A DNA stretch of 64,000 bases from an uncultured Acetatifactor sp. (GTDB taxonomy: Bacteria; Bacillota; Clostridia; Lachnospirales; Lachnospiraceae), in the NCBI GenBank assembly GCA_934402375.1, contig CAKRUB010000010.1, positions 1-64,000 on the forward strand, given 5' to 3'. Position numbers and translations under genes: made by a program. Below, piece after piece: positions 17,505 through 27,512 of the stretch. Below the pieces are notes generated by a model. It was not told the DNA's origin and searched no databases. It was given only the letters and a program-made list of their open reading frames with translations. Position 1 is the first letter of the stretch; every line of letters begins with the position of its first letter.

Positions 17505-18461
17505 TTAACGCTCCCCCATTCTGATTCTAGGATCAATAAATCCGTAGCTGATGTCGATAACAAGTCCCTCTACCAGACCAATCAAGGTATAGAATGCGGT
17601 CAGCAGCATGAAGAAATTATAGTCCAGTGCCGTGATGGAGTTAATAAACAGCTGTCCTACGCCGGGGACACCGAAGATCTTCTCAATGACGAAGCTGCCG
17701 CCGAGAATACCGACAAACTCTCCGAGAATCATCGGGAATACCGGCACCATGGAGTTTCTCATGGCGTGACGGATTGTCGCCTGTCTTCTGGTCAGTCCCT
17801 TTGTTCTCGCCAACAGCATAAAGTCACTCGTCAGCACCTCAGAAAGCTCTGCGCGGACAAAACGCGCCAGACTTGCCACACTTCCGAAGCCAAGAGACAG
17901 AACCGCCGGAACTACCGAAACGAACATTGCCCAGCTGAGCCAGTCCGTACCACTCTTCATCTGTAACGGGAACAGCTTCCACTTGAAGCCGAGCAGGAAC
18001 TGCAGAAGCAGTGCATAAACATATGCGGGCACAGAAATAAATACCATGACCAGTGTGGAAATGGTATAATCCTGCCACTTATTCTTTTTCAATGCCGCAT
18101 AGATGCCAAGCAGAATGCCGAGCGGCACACTGAAAATCATTGCGTAAATATTTACAAGGAGCGTTGCCGGCAGCTTCGTGATAAACACACTCCAGACATC
18201 CTGTCCTCTGTACAGGGACTCACTGATTCCCCAGTCACCGCCCAGCAGACTCTTCTTCAGGAAGATGCCGTATTGCACCAGAATCGGCTTATTATAGCCG
18301 AGTGCTTCTCTTCTCTGCTGGATCAGTTTCATGTCCTTGCCGAACTGCTGTGCATCAATTACCGGCAACAGCTTGATCAGCACGAAACACATGGTCAGGA
18401 TTGCCAGAAAGACAAAGACCATCAATGCCAGACGCTTCAATACATACTTAAACATTCTCAT
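17505..18461 (-). CDS. oppB: Oligopeptide ABC transporter permease OppB-type
   Basis: A 318-residue inner-membrane permease of normal length. ATG at 18461 (MRMFKYVLKR) is preferred because GGAGG lies 12 nt upstream; a GTG 3 codons earlier sits too close to that site. Six hydrophobic segments are visible, starting with LALMVFVFLAILTMCFVLI. The EAA loop appears as ARTKGLTRRQATIRHAMRNSM. The order oppB-oppC-oppD-oppF with 1-3 bp gaps or overlaps shows one operon. Unlike OppC, it carries no insertion. Confidence 0.92.
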   Translation of the reverse strand: MRMFKYVLKRLALMVFVFLAILTMCFVLIKLLPVIDAQQFGKDMKLIQQRREALGYNKPILVQYGIFLKKSLLGGDWGISESLYRGQDVWSVFITKLPATLLVNIYAMIFSVPLGILLGIYAALKKNKWQDYTISTLVMVFISVPAYVYALLLQFLLGFKWKLFPLQMKSGTDWLSWAMFVSVVPAVLSLGFGSVASLARFVRAELSEVLTSDFMLLARTKGLTRRQATIRHAMRNSMVPVFPMILGEFVGILGGSFVIEKIFGVPGVGQLFINSITALDYNFFMLLTAFYTLIGLVEGLVIDISYGFIDPRIRMGER

Positions 18462-18568
18462 ATAAAACACATACCTCCATCTCTTTTGTGTTTATACAGC
18501 TTTTCCGGATTTCTTTTCCATCCGTAAAGGCTGTATGAATACAAATCAATTCCTAAACAAAAAAGCAA

Positions 18569-18604
18569 AACCGTAGGAGGGGCGGCTGACCGCCCCTCCC
18601 GGTT
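18569..18604 (-). terminator. Intercistronic hairpin between oppA and oppB
   Basis: A very stable stem pairs GGAGGGGCGG with CCGCCCCTCC around a 4-nt loop, with flanking AACCG/CGGTT pairing. On the minus strand a T-rich tract follows. It lies 30 bp after the oppA stop. It is probably a partial terminator or 3' stabiliser that keeps the binding protein in excess over the membrane components. Confidence 0.8.
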
Positions 18605-18632
18605 CTCCTGTTTTTCAAATATGATTCAAAAC

Positions 18633-21164
18633 CTAGTTGTAGTTCAGAGTGCCACCCTGAGATGCAACATACTCATCCCACTCAGCATCTGTGTAGTTGT
18701 AAGTCATACGACGAACACCACCACGTCCGGGTCCGAATACATAATCCTCGCTGTAGTACTGGATCTGCATACCCTTCAGGTTTGCAGAAGCATCGCCAAC
18801 CAGAGGAATCATGTCGTAGGTAGAAAGTACAGCATTCTCAAGTGCGCAGAGGATCTCGAATCTCTCCTCGTCAATACCATCGCTGGTACCTGCGGAGAAC
18901 TCAGACTGATTACCATCAGCGTCCTTGATTGTAACTACTGTTCCACCGATTGCCTGTGTCCAATCCCATACGGATGCGGTGTAATCCTTGCCGTCCAGAG
19001 TAATGGTCAGCATATCGGTTGTGGTATCCCAGCTGGGATCGTACTGATAGTTGGAAGAAGTATATGCTTCCATCAATCCGTAAGGATCAAGTGCGGAACC
19101 AGTCCAGCCCACACCGAACAGCATATCAACCTTGTTGGCCTTCAGAGCATCGGAGAAGCCGTTGCCCAGAGTATCATCTCTGGAGAACTCCAGCTTGCCC
19201 TCAAGCTTTGTTCCCTTAACTGCATCTGTGTAGCAGTTTACAAGGTAGTCATAGCCGCCGTTGTAGAAGGAGGCAGTGCTGTTAGGTGTACCAATCATGA
19301 TTGCTACAGTGTCGCCTTCCTTCATGATGCCCTGCTCGATTGCCATGTCATACGCCTTGTCAAAGTACTCCTTAGCCATTGCCAGGTTGTAGCCTGTGAT
19401 GCTCTCTACAGCGTCATCAACAGTTGCATACATCTTGCCGTCGCCGATGTCGTCAGCAAGACCCCAGAAGTTAGCAAGTACCCACTTGGCCTGCTCTGTA
19501 GAACGGTAGGTCTCACCGATCTCAGGCTGGGAAATAATTGTAGAAGAGAATACACCAAAGGCAGGTCCGTTCAGAGGGGATGCAGCAAGTGCAAAAGCGC
19601 TTCTGTCTACGGCATAAGCCAGAGCCTGACGGAACTCCTTGATGGTAAGGATCGTCTTGTTGTAGTTTGCGCCGAGAGCCTCCTGTGCGGACTTCAGAGC
19701 GTCAAAGTCAGGGTTCAGAGCCATGAAGAATGTGGAATCACCGTCTGTATAGTAGGTATAGTCGCTTGTAGAATAAGCTTCCATATCCTCCTTGGTCAAT
19801 CCATAGCTGTCGAGCTGACCGCTTAAGAACATCTCAAGTCTTGTTGCAGCCTCACCAACGGAGTTGAATACGATAGCGGTTGTCTGGTACAGACCGTCAC
19901 CGTTGCCCTCGAAGTAGTTGGTGTTCTTCTCCAGAGTGTACTGCTTATCAGCCTGGAATGCTGTCAGCTTGTAAGGGCCGTAAGAAATGGTTGTCTCAAC
20001 GGATGTACCATAGGTGTTGTTGTAAACGCCGTCGGTAACGCTCTCGCACTCTGTGTACAACTTCTCATTTACCAGCCAGGAATCTGTCAGAGAGTACAGA
20101 AGCATGAATCCGGAAAGGGGCTTCTCAAGAGCAAGGCAAAGCTCTGTGTCGGACAGTGCGAAGAAACCAACCTCGCTGAAGTCCATCTCGCCGTAGGTCT
20201 CGCCAACGTAGCAGAACTCTTCCCATTCCTGATATGCATAATCACCAGCATCTGCTGCATATGCGTCAAAGGAATCCTTGCCCTGCAGGGTTGCGATGAT
20301 GTCGGTCAGTGCTTTCCAGACATCCTCTGTCACCTTTACGAAGCCATCCTCGTCAGCAGCGGGAACGATCACCTCATCCCAACCTGCGTTGGTGAAGTTA
20401 CCTGCATCATGATATGCGGTAAGGCTGTTGGAGCTCCAGTTGCAGCCATCATTAAGGTTGAATACAACCTCGCCGCCGTTTACGGTGTATACACCGTCAT
20501 CGTTTGTTACAAGATCAGCCATATCAACATAGGTGCCTGCATCTGTGTCAACCATGGGAGTTACATATACAGTCTGTCCCTGATATGCATATGCCTTTGC
20601 ATTATAAACAGCCTTGCTGCCGTTGTACTGGCTGTCTGCACGGTAGTTGTGTGCGACAGGGTTCAGAACCAGCTTTGCAGAGGTTACGAAATCATAAGCG
20701 GTGATAGGAGTTCCATCTTCCCACTTTAAGTCGTCACGAAGCGGAATCTTCCATACCTTAGCGGTATCTCCCTCTTCTACGCCGTACTTGCCAACATAGT
20801 CAGCAGTAATATCCACGGGCTCGCCGGTTGCCATTCTGGGAACCAGCTCATAGCCGTCCATGGTGTCGTTGAAGTCAAAATCATAGAACTGGGAAGACAG
20901 GTACTGCATCATGTACTCGTTGTCCATGTTGGTCTGGTACTGATGAGGGTTCCAGTTCGTAGGAAACTCAGAAATTCCCAGATTGTAGGTGTAGGTAGCG
21001 TTATCATCCACTACCTGATCGGTCTCGCTAGAAGACTCTTCGGTGCTTGTGCTTCCAGAAGCAGAAACATCACTGCTTGCAGAAGTGCTGCTGTCGTTTC
21101 CACATGCTGCCATGCTGGCGATCATTGCAGAAGCAAGAAGCAAGCTCAATACTTTCTTTTTCAT
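18633..21164 (-). CDS. oppA: Oligopeptide-binding lipoprotein OppA-type
   Basis: An 843-residue extracellular solute-binding protein (family 5), well above the usual 530-600. The start MKKKVLSLLLA at 21164 follows GAGGAG by 7 nt. A signal peptide ends in the lipobox MAAC, then an acidic/Ser-rich linker. The mature protein has SBP5 features: WNPHQYQTN near the N-terminus, KIPLRDDLKWEDGTPITAYDFV, and later FRQALAYAVDRSAFA. Extra material is seen in the first half (around the YVTPMVDTDAG to GYVYQEWEEF-like region) and near the end. It is the first gene of the opp operon, behind a leader of about 300 nt. Peptides are the likely ligand, but the substrate is not proven. Confidence 0.92.
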   Translation of the reverse strand: MKKKVLSLLLASAMIASMAACGNDSSTSASSDVSASGSTSTEESSSETDQVVDDNATYTYNLGISEFPTNWNPHQYQTNMDNEYMMQYLSSQFYDFDFNDTMDGYELVPRMATGEPVDITADYVGKYGVEEGDTAKVWKIPLRDDLKWEDGTPITAYDFVTSAKLVLNPVAHNYRADSQYNGSKAVYNAKAYAYQGQTVYVTPMVDTDAGTYVDMADLVTNDDGVYTVNGGEVVFNLNDGCNWSSNSLTAYHDAGNFTNAGWDEVIVPAADEDGFVKVTEDVWKALTDIIATLQGKDSFDAYAADAGDYAYQEWEEFCYVGETYGEMDFSEVGFFALSDTELCLALEKPLSGFMLLYSLTDSWLVNEKLYTECESVTDGVYNNTYGTSVETTISYGPYKLTAFQADKQYTLEKNTNYFEGNGDGLYQTTAIVFNSVGEAATRLEMFLSGQLDSYGLTKEDMEAYSTSDYTYYTDGDSTFFMALNPDFDALKSAQEALGANYNKTILTIKEFRQALAYAVDRSAFALAASPLNGPAFGVFSSTIISQPEIGETYRSTEQAKWVLANFWGLADDIGDGKMYATVDDAVESITGYNLAMAKEYFDKAYDMAIEQGIMKEGDTVAIMIGTPNSTASFYNGGYDYLVNCYTDAVKGTKLEGKLEFSRDDTLGNGFSDALKANKVDMLFGVGWTGSALDPYGLMEAYTSSNYQYDPSWDTTTDMLTITLDGKDYTASVWDWTQAIGGTVVTIKDADGNQSEFSAGTSDGIDEERFEILCALENAVLSTYDMIPLVGDASANLKGMQIQYYSEDYVFGPGRGGVRRMTYNYTDAEWDEYVASQGGTLNYN

Positions 21165-21208
21165 AATCTTTCTCCTCTCGATTATAGTTTGCACCAACGG
21201 CATACTGC

Positions 21209-21244
21209 TGTATCTTTTGATACATGTATACATTTCTGTATACA
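21209..21244 (-). promoter_or_regulatory. Paired hairpins with two TGTATACA sites in the oppA leader
   Basis: Read on the minus strand, TGTATACA-GAAA-TGTATACA (21244-21225) forms an 8-bp stem with a GNRA loop, followed at once by TGTATC-AAAA-GATACA (21224-21209). TGTATACA is itself a palindrome and matches the core of the GntR-like operator in front of the citrate synthase operon. It may act as RNA structure or as a protein site. Confidence 0.5.
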
Positions 21245-21468
21245 CACAACTGCGCCTTACTCTGCTGTCCGAACCCTTTCCCTATATTCCGAACTACTCT
21301 GTCTTGATGTGCAGCTTATACTTTCGCTTTGCATCCCTGTGCCTCGTTACCGCTCTGTCGCTTCACCTTGATGAAATAATCCGTAATACAAAAAAAGTGC
21401 CCTGAACCCCATTGTTCAACGCAATTAGTAAAAACACAACTGTCTGTCGTTCGCGTACAACAAAGTCT

Positions 21469-21496
21469 ATTATACATACATGAGAGGATTTGTCAA
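21469..21496 (-). promoter_or_regulatory. Promoter of the opp operon
   Basis: Minus strand: TTGACA (21491-21496), 16-bp spacer, perfect TATAAT (21469-21474). Transcription would start near 21461, leaving a 5' leader of about 297 nt before oppA. The region 21165-21520 holds only this promoter and the leader; no small gene is convincing. Confidence 0.7.
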
Positions 21497-21520
21497 GGAA
21501 AAAGTGATTTTCTATTTTTC

Positions 21521-22918
<1,398 letters not shown>

Positions 22919-24103
22919 CTACGGCTCCTTCAAAACATAAAACTGATTGTACAACAGCAGCCAGTTTGCGCGGAACCACTGCATGATCTGCCAGTAACCG
23001 CAGCCGCGCAGTCCATACTCCCGGAGCAGGTCGAATTTTGCCAGAAGACTCCTGACATCCTCGAACCAGACCTCATGGTCAACACCGTTTTCCGTATAGT
23101 TAAAATACGGGCTTTCCGCGACCGGATCAAAGAAAATTTCCGCCCCCCGTGCAATGGCAATGCGCACCGCCTGCACGTTGTTGATCGTCGTCGCCTTCGT
23201 CACTCCCCGCTCATAGGGAAGCGGCCAGTCATAGCCGTAATTCGGTATACCGAGATCGATCTTTTCCGGGTCAATCTGCGTCACCGCATATTCCACGACC
23301 CGCCTGACCTGATTGATCGGGGCGACTGCCATCGGCGGCCCGTAGGTATAACCCCACTCATAGGTCATGAGAAGGACATGATCCGCAATCTCGCCCAGCG
23401 CCCGGTAATCTTTTCCTTCATATAAAAGTCCCTGCTGCTCCGAGGACGTCTTCGGTGCAAGCGCGACAGAGGTGTGATAGCCGTTCCGCCGCATCACCTC
23501 CGCGACCTGACGGACAAACTCCGTGAACGCATCCCTGTCCTCCGCGAGAATGTACTCAAAGTCGATATCCACTCCCCGATACCCCTTCTCCTCCATGACT
23601 GCCAGCAGATTTTCAATTAATGCGGCGGTATATTCCTCACTGTTGACGACAGAATGAATCAGACGGTTGTTAAATCTCCCGTCCGGTCCCAGCGGCGTCA
23701 GTGTCAGAATCGGCTGCGTTCCGAAGCTCAATGCCTTCCCGATCATCCATTCATCCTCACCGTATATCGGCGGCACAAGCTCGCCCTCCAGCGTAAAGCC
23801 ATAGGAAAAAACAGCAAGCTCCGACAAAAACGGCAGCGTCTGCTCCAGAACCCACGGACTGATAAAGGGATAGGCGTAGCCGCTCACCGAAATTGCCCGC
23901 GTCGCGTTCCGGCAGCGCACAAAGTCATTCTGGGTCGCTGTCATGTCTTCCGTGCCACAGCACTCACAAAAAAGAGCCTGCCCAACGGCAAGCTCGTACG
24001 GATAAACCAACTGATTATCATAGATCAACTGTTCCGGGTCAGTCTCCAATTTCTGCGCGATACTGTCAATCGTATCTCCTGCCCTCACAACATAGATGTC
24101 CAT
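22919..24103 (-). CDS. Spore cortex glycosidase, YaaH/SleL-like (LysM plus GH18)
   Basis: A 394-residue protein. Residues 1-45 form a single LysM peptidoglycan-binding domain (YVVRAGDTIDSIAQKLETDP). The rest is a GH18 barrel with the catalytic motif GVDIDFEY, the expected DxxDxDxE type, and later MTYEWGYTYGPPMAV. In Bacillus, YaaH/SleL is an N-acetylglucosaminidase of the spore that acts on cortex fragments at germination and is made in the mother cell under sigma-E. There is no secretion signal, which fits mother-cell synthesis. A sigma-E-like promoter lies upstream. Many relatives have two LysM domains; this one has only one. Confidence 0.88.
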   Translation of the reverse strand: MDIYVVRAGDTIDSIAQKLETDPEQLIYDNQLVYPYELAVGQALFCECCGTEDMTATQNDFVRCRNATRAISVSGYAYPFISPWVLEQTLPFLSELAVFSYGFTLEGELVPPIYGEDEWMIGKALSFGTQPILTLTPLGPDGRFNNRLIHSVVNSEEYTAALIENLLAVMEEKGYRGVDIDFEYILAEDRDAFTEFVRQVAEVMRRNGYHTSVALAPKTSSEQQGLLYEGKDYRALGEIADHVLLMTYEWGYTYGPPMAVAPINQVRRVVEYAVTQIDPEKIDLGIPNYGYDWPLPYERGVTKATTINNVQAVRIAIARGAEIFFDPVAESPYFNYTENGVDHEVWFEDVRSLLAKFDLLREYGLRGCGYWQIMQWFRANWLLLYNQFYVLKEP

Positions 24104-24141
24104 TCGTCTTCCACTCCAAGATCCGGCCTGTTCTCTGAAAG

Positions 24142-24170
24142 ATTCTATGCGAACGGAACGGGAAATATGC
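24142..24170 (-). promoter_or_regulatory. Sigma-E-like sporulation promoter of the YaaH-like gene
   Basis: Minus strand: GCATATTT (24163-24170), 13-bp spacer, CATAGAAT (24142-24149). The Bacillus sigma-E consensus is about kmATATTT and CATACAnT with a similar spacer, so the -35 matches fully and the -10 at all but one position. It lies about 40 bp upstream of the ATG. Confidence 0.6.
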
Positions 24171-24189
24171 CAGCTGCCCGGAAGGTTTT

Positions 24190-24825
24190 CTACACTCCGA
24201 CCTTTTTACAGATGTCATTCAGACAGCACCTGTCACAATAGGGCTTTGTCCGCGCCGTGCAGATTGCGCGCCCGTGATCGACCAGTCTGTGACAAAAGCT
24301 GTTGCCCTCCTCGGGCGGAATGATCTTCCAGAGTTCCTTTTCCACCTTCGCCGGTTCCTTGATTCCATCGACCAGTCCCATGCGGTTCGTCAGGCGGATG
24401 CAATGCGTATCTGTCACGATCGCAGGCTTTCCGAACACATCCCCCATGACAAGATTCGCGCTCTTTCTTCCGACGCCCGGCAGCTCCAGCAGCTTCTCGA
24501 AATCCTCCGGCACCTTTCCTCCGTACTGATCCCGCAGCAGCTTCATGCAGGCACTGATGTCTCTCGCCTTGCTCCTGCCGAGCCCACAGGGATGGACGAT
24601 CTTTTCGATGTCGTCAACCGATGCCTCCGCCAGTGCATTGACATCGGGGAATTTCTCGTAGAGCTTCTGCACAACCACATTTACCCTCGCGTCCGTACAC
24701 TGCGCCGCAAGCCTCACACTCACCAGCAGCTTCCACGCCTCGTCATACTCCAGACTGCAGCCCGATTCCGGGTATTCCTGCTTTAAACGTTCGATGATCT
24801 CCAATGCACGCTGCTTCTTCGTCAT
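24190..24825 (-). CDS. nth: Endonuclease III
   Basis: A 211-residue base-excision repair glycosylase/AP lyase removing oxidised pyrimidines. The helix-hairpin-helix reads LPGVGRKSANLVMG with the catalytic lysine, followed by the catalytic Asp in IVTDTHC. The 4Fe-4S loop at the C-terminus has the canonical spacing C-x6-C-x2-C-x5-C in CTARTKPYCDRCCLNDIC. Length is normal. The short gap on each side leaves its operon uncertain. Confidence 0.96.
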   Translation of the reverse strand: MTKKQRALEIIERLKQEYPESGCSLEYDEAWKLLVSVRLAAQCTDARVNVVVQKLYEKFPDVNALAEASVDDIEKIVHPCGLGRSKARDISACMKLLRDQYGGKVPEDFEKLLELPGVGRKSANLVMGDVFGKPAIVTDTHCIRLTNRMGLVDGIKEPAKVEKELWKIIPPEEGNSFCHRLVDHGRAICTARTKPYCDRCCLNDICKKVGV

Positions 24826-24956
24826 TACACTCTCTCCTCCAACGGTTACAACCCATAACCCACATACTAAAATCTATCTTCCACTAAGTTTACCAAAACA
24901 CACCCCTTTCATTTTCCATAGGGCAGACAGCAGAAATGCAAAGTCAGCGTTTAAAT

Positions 24957-25568
24957 TCACTGCTGCTTTTCCACCACATAGAAGCTGTGCCTGTATAATG
25001 GCATTTTCAGCATGGATGTATTCCAAAGTGCAAGAAAGTCCTTTGTACTGATTCTTCGGTTATATTCTTTCCCATCACAATTTACAAACTGGGGCAGGGA
25101 CTCCGCCAGATAAAGTGCTTCCTCATCATACCCGACCACCGGCACATAGTGCAGCCATTTTTTATCTTTGACGACCCTGATGAGTACAATAACCGGCTTC
25201 CCCTTCGCAACCTCGTTCTTTAAGGCATTCAGGTTTCCGGTACAATATTTCGCATCAAACCCGTATTTCCCAAGCATCTTCCGCACCGCCTTAGGATACG
25301 TGCAGCCGTCAGCCATCTTGTCCGTCATTTCCTGATAGACCTCATTTCCTGTTGCCGGTATGTCATAATGCCGCAGAAGATATGCGGTGGAATATCCCGC
25401 GCACTCATTTGCCTTTTGCAGATCGAAGTGATTCTCTTTAGAAACACACGTCTGAACACGCCTGGGCTTCGCCGCAAATCTGGGCGTCAGTCTCCCCATC
25501 AGCACTATGTCCACAATCGTTGTAATGACAAGATAATTCAACAGCGTCGATAGGATTATGTAAACCAT
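24957..25568 (-). CDS. Membrane-anchored C39-like cysteine peptidase domain protein
   Basis: A 203-residue protein with one N-terminal hydrophobic helix (IILSTLLNYLVITTIVDIVLM) and a papain-like domain resembling the C39_2 family. The candidate catalytic Cys is in ANECAGYSTAYLLRHY, and the His in KKWLHYVPVVGYDEE about 95 residues later, with the usual PVIVLI strand before it. No ABC-transporter part is present, so it is not a bacteriocin exporter. The substrate is unknown and no bacteriocin precursor is seen nearby. Confidence 0.7.
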   Translation of the reverse strand: MVYIILSTLLNYLVITTIVDIVLMGRLTPRFAAKPRRVQTCVSKENHFDLQKANECAGYSTAYLLRHYDIPATGNEVYQEMTDKMADGCTYPKAVRKMLGKYGFDAKYCTGNLNALKNEVAKGKPVIVLIRVVKDKKWLHYVPVVGYDEEALYLAESLPQFVNCDGKEYNRRISTKDFLALWNTSMLKMPLYRHSFYVVEKQQ

Positions 25569-25590
25569 CTTACTCCGTACTCCCTCTTAA

Positions 25591-25875
25591 TTACAAATTA
25601 AACAAATCACTATGTGTATCCGTACGGGCAAGGGTAAGAACCAATACATCATCTTCATAACGATATACCAAAAGCCAGTCAGGCTGAATATGGCATTCTC
25701 TATGACCAACCCAGTTACCGGTCAAAGGATGATCCCTATGTTTTGAATCTAGGACTTCACCATTTGCAAGTTTTGTTACAATACTTTTGAGCAATGAAAT
25801 ATCCATTCCTCGACGCTTAGCCAGTTTATAATCTTTCTTAAACTGGGTAGTATTTTTAATCTCATACTTTGTCAT
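25591..25875 (-). CDS. yafQ: Type II toxin, YafQ family mRNA interferase
   Basis: A 94-residue RelE-superfamily toxin. YafQ cleaves mRNA on the ribosome. The conserved LKSIVTKLANGEVL, HPLTGNWVGHRECHI and WLLVYRYEDDVLVLTLARTDTHSDLF segments are all present, including the C-terminal His of THSDLF that corresponds to the catalytic His in E. coli YafQ. It starts within the antitoxin's last codons (ATGA overlap), the usual antitoxin-first order. Confidence 0.92.
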   Translation of the reverse strand: MTKYEIKNTTQFKKDYKLAKRRGMDISLLKSIVTKLANGEVLDSKHRDHPLTGNWVGHRECHIQPDWLLVYRYEDDVLVLTLARTDTHSDLFNL

Positions 25876-26153
25876 TTATCAAGATCAGCAAAGAATTCGT
25901 CCACATCATGATACCCTTTAACATCAGGATTCTTTGCAATCCTTTCTGCCTCCAACAGAGCAGAGACTGTTTCTTTGTTCGGAGCTCCTTCTGTAATTTT
26001 GAAAGGAATTCCTCTTTCACGCAAAGATTGTCTGACAAAGATATTAAAAGCAGTACTTAGGTTCATACCAAGCTCTTCATATAATTCCTCAGCAGCAGCC
26101 TTTAAATTACTATCCATGCGAATACTAATATTACTTGTATTTGATTTAGCCAT
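25872..26153 (-). CDS. dinJ: Antitoxin, RelB/DinJ family
   Basis: A 93-residue antitoxin. The N-terminal ribbon-helix-helix (NISIRMDSNLKAAAEELYEELGMNLS) should bind the operator as a dimer. The C-terminal part (about 60-93) is the flexible arm that neutralises YafQ. It is preceded by a good promoter and several GTGCAA/TTGCAA words that could be operator half-sites. Both toxin and antitoxin look intact. Confidence 0.92.
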   Translation of the reverse strand: MAKSNTSNISIRMDSNLKAAAEELYEELGMNLSTAFNIFVRQSLRERGIPFKITEGAPNKETVSALLEAERIAKNPDVKGYHDVDEFFADLDK

Positions 26154-26176
26154 AATATCGCTCTCCTTTTGCTTAT

Positions 26177-26206
26177 ATTATACGCCGTTTGCACAAAAAA
26201 TATCAA
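26177..26206 (-). promoter_or_regulatory. Promoter of the dinJ-yafQ module
   Basis: Minus strand: TTGATA (26201-26206), 18-bp spacer, TATAAT (26177-26182), 24 bp before the antitoxin ATG. GTGCAA words lie in the spacer and upstream; self-repression would be expected for this family. Confidence 0.6.
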
Positions 26207-26257
26207 CACATTGCACGAATTTTGCAAAACTCTGTCGCCACCAATGAAATTAATTCC

Positions 26258-26737
26258 TCACTTATGGTACGGCTCTCCGTTGATGATGCGGAATGCCCTG
26301 TATATCTGTTCTGTAAGTATCACTCTCATCAGCTGGTGCGGGAAGGTCATGTCCGAAAAGCTCAGGTGCATATCAGAGCGGCGGATCACTGTTTCATGCA
26401 GCCCCAGTGATCCGCCGATAATGAACGCGATATGACTTGTCCCGCTGACCGTCTGCCGCTGTATCCAGTCGGCAAAGCCTTCGGAAGTGAACTTCTTCCC
26501 ACCGATCTCCAGCGTACAGACAAGCGCGTCCTCCCGGAGCTTTTCCAGAATCCGCTGTCCTTCCTTCGCCTTGATCTGATCCTCCATCCATTCACTTGCG
26601 CCGTCCGGTGTCTTTTCGTCTGCTACCTCGATAATCTCAGGCTTACAGTATCTGCCAAGCCTTTTCAGGTATTCATCGAGCGCATCCCTGTAGAATTTCT
26701 CCTTCACCTTCCCGACACAGATTATCGTAATCTTCAT
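26258..26737 (-). CDS. rlmH: 23S rRNA pseudouridine(1915) N3-methyltransferase RlmH
   Basis: A 159-residue SPOUT-fold methyltransferase acting on helix 69 of 23S rRNA in assembled ribosomes. It opens MKITIICVGKVKEKFYRDAL, has the knot-forming SAM site FIIGGSLGL, and ends in the conserved LMRVILTEQIYRAFRIINGEPYHK. Complete and of normal length. It begins directly at the stop of the upstream zinc-ribbon gene. Confidence 0.97.
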   Translation of the reverse strand: MKITIICVGKVKEKFYRDALDEYLKRLGRYCKPEIIEVADEKTPDGASEWMEDQIKAKEGQRILEKLREDALVCTLEIGGKKFTSEGFADWIQRQTVSGTSHIAFIIGGSLGLHETVIRRSDMHLSFSDMTFPHQLMRVILTEQIYRAFRIINGEPYHK

Positions 26738-27463
26738 TTATTCCTTCTCTCCGAAAATTTCATCATAGACATAATCGTCAATGAATTTGTCCAGAAAGCC
26801 CTGATCCAGATTCACAAACTGATGATTCAGCCGCTCCTTGATATAAGCGAGACGCCTGAAATAGAGGACTTCCTCCTCACTTTCCTGTGCACCGACCGCG
26901 TCATCGATCAACTGCGCATTCAGGTTCTCTCTGCACCATTCGTGAAGCGATTCCCGCAATGTATTCTCCGATGCCGCCTTCTTCTCGAGAAGCTTTGCAT
27001 TCTTCATGGATATCCCCCCAGACACCACAAACAGAATAAAGATTGCTCCCATGACGCCATAGAAGAGATAGGAATTTCCGAAGTGCAGCGGCAATACACC
27101 CAGCATTCCCAAAACCAACACAATCAGACCAAGGATTCCGAGGATCAGCAGTATCCATCCGGAGGAGCGGTTGTCACTCGCCCTCTCCGCACTGTCCTGA
27201 TAAGGAGCCGACATGCCCTTTCCCCGGTTGCGCCCCTGTGTATCTTCCTGCGTAGTGCTCCCATCCTCTTCCCGTGTCACACTACTCTCGTCTTCATTCT
27301 CCGCCCCGGTATCAGCATCGTCCCCATACTGCGAAAAAGCGTCCCATCCCGCCTCCTCATCAGCTGCTTCCACCGGTTCCTCCTCCACAAGTTCACTGCC
27401 ACAATCCGCACAGACCTTAAATCCCTCTCTGTACTCTGTCTTACACTTAGGACACCATGGCAT
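26738..27463 (-). CDS. Zinc-ribbon membrane protein of unknown function
   Basis: A 241-residue protein. The first 25 residues form a zinc ribbon with two CxxC pairs (WCPKCKTEY and VCADCGSEL). An acidic Glu/Asp/Thr-rich linker of about 80 residues follows, then two membrane helices (GWILLILGILGLIVLVLGML and FYGVMGAIFILFVVSGG). The C-terminal 90 residues are charged and cytoplasmic. Such genes often accompany rlmH in Clostridia, here with no intergenic base. No activity can be assigned. Confidence 0.75.
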   Translation of the reverse strand: MPWCPKCKTEYREGFKVCADCGSELVEEEPVEAADEEAGWDAFSQYGDDADTGAENEDESSVTREEDGSTTQEDTQGRNRGKGMSAPYQDSAERASDNRSSGWILLILGILGLIVLVLGMLGVLPLHFGNSYLFYGVMGAIFILFVVSGGISMKNAKLLEKKAASENTLRESLHEWCRENLNAQLIDDAVGAQESEEEVLYFRRLAYIKERLNHQFVNLDQGFLDKFIDDYVYDEIFGEKE

Positions 27464-27512
27464 AGTTTCTTACCTTCCTTCCCCATCTTTTGCAGTTCCA
27501 TTCCGTTCCTTA

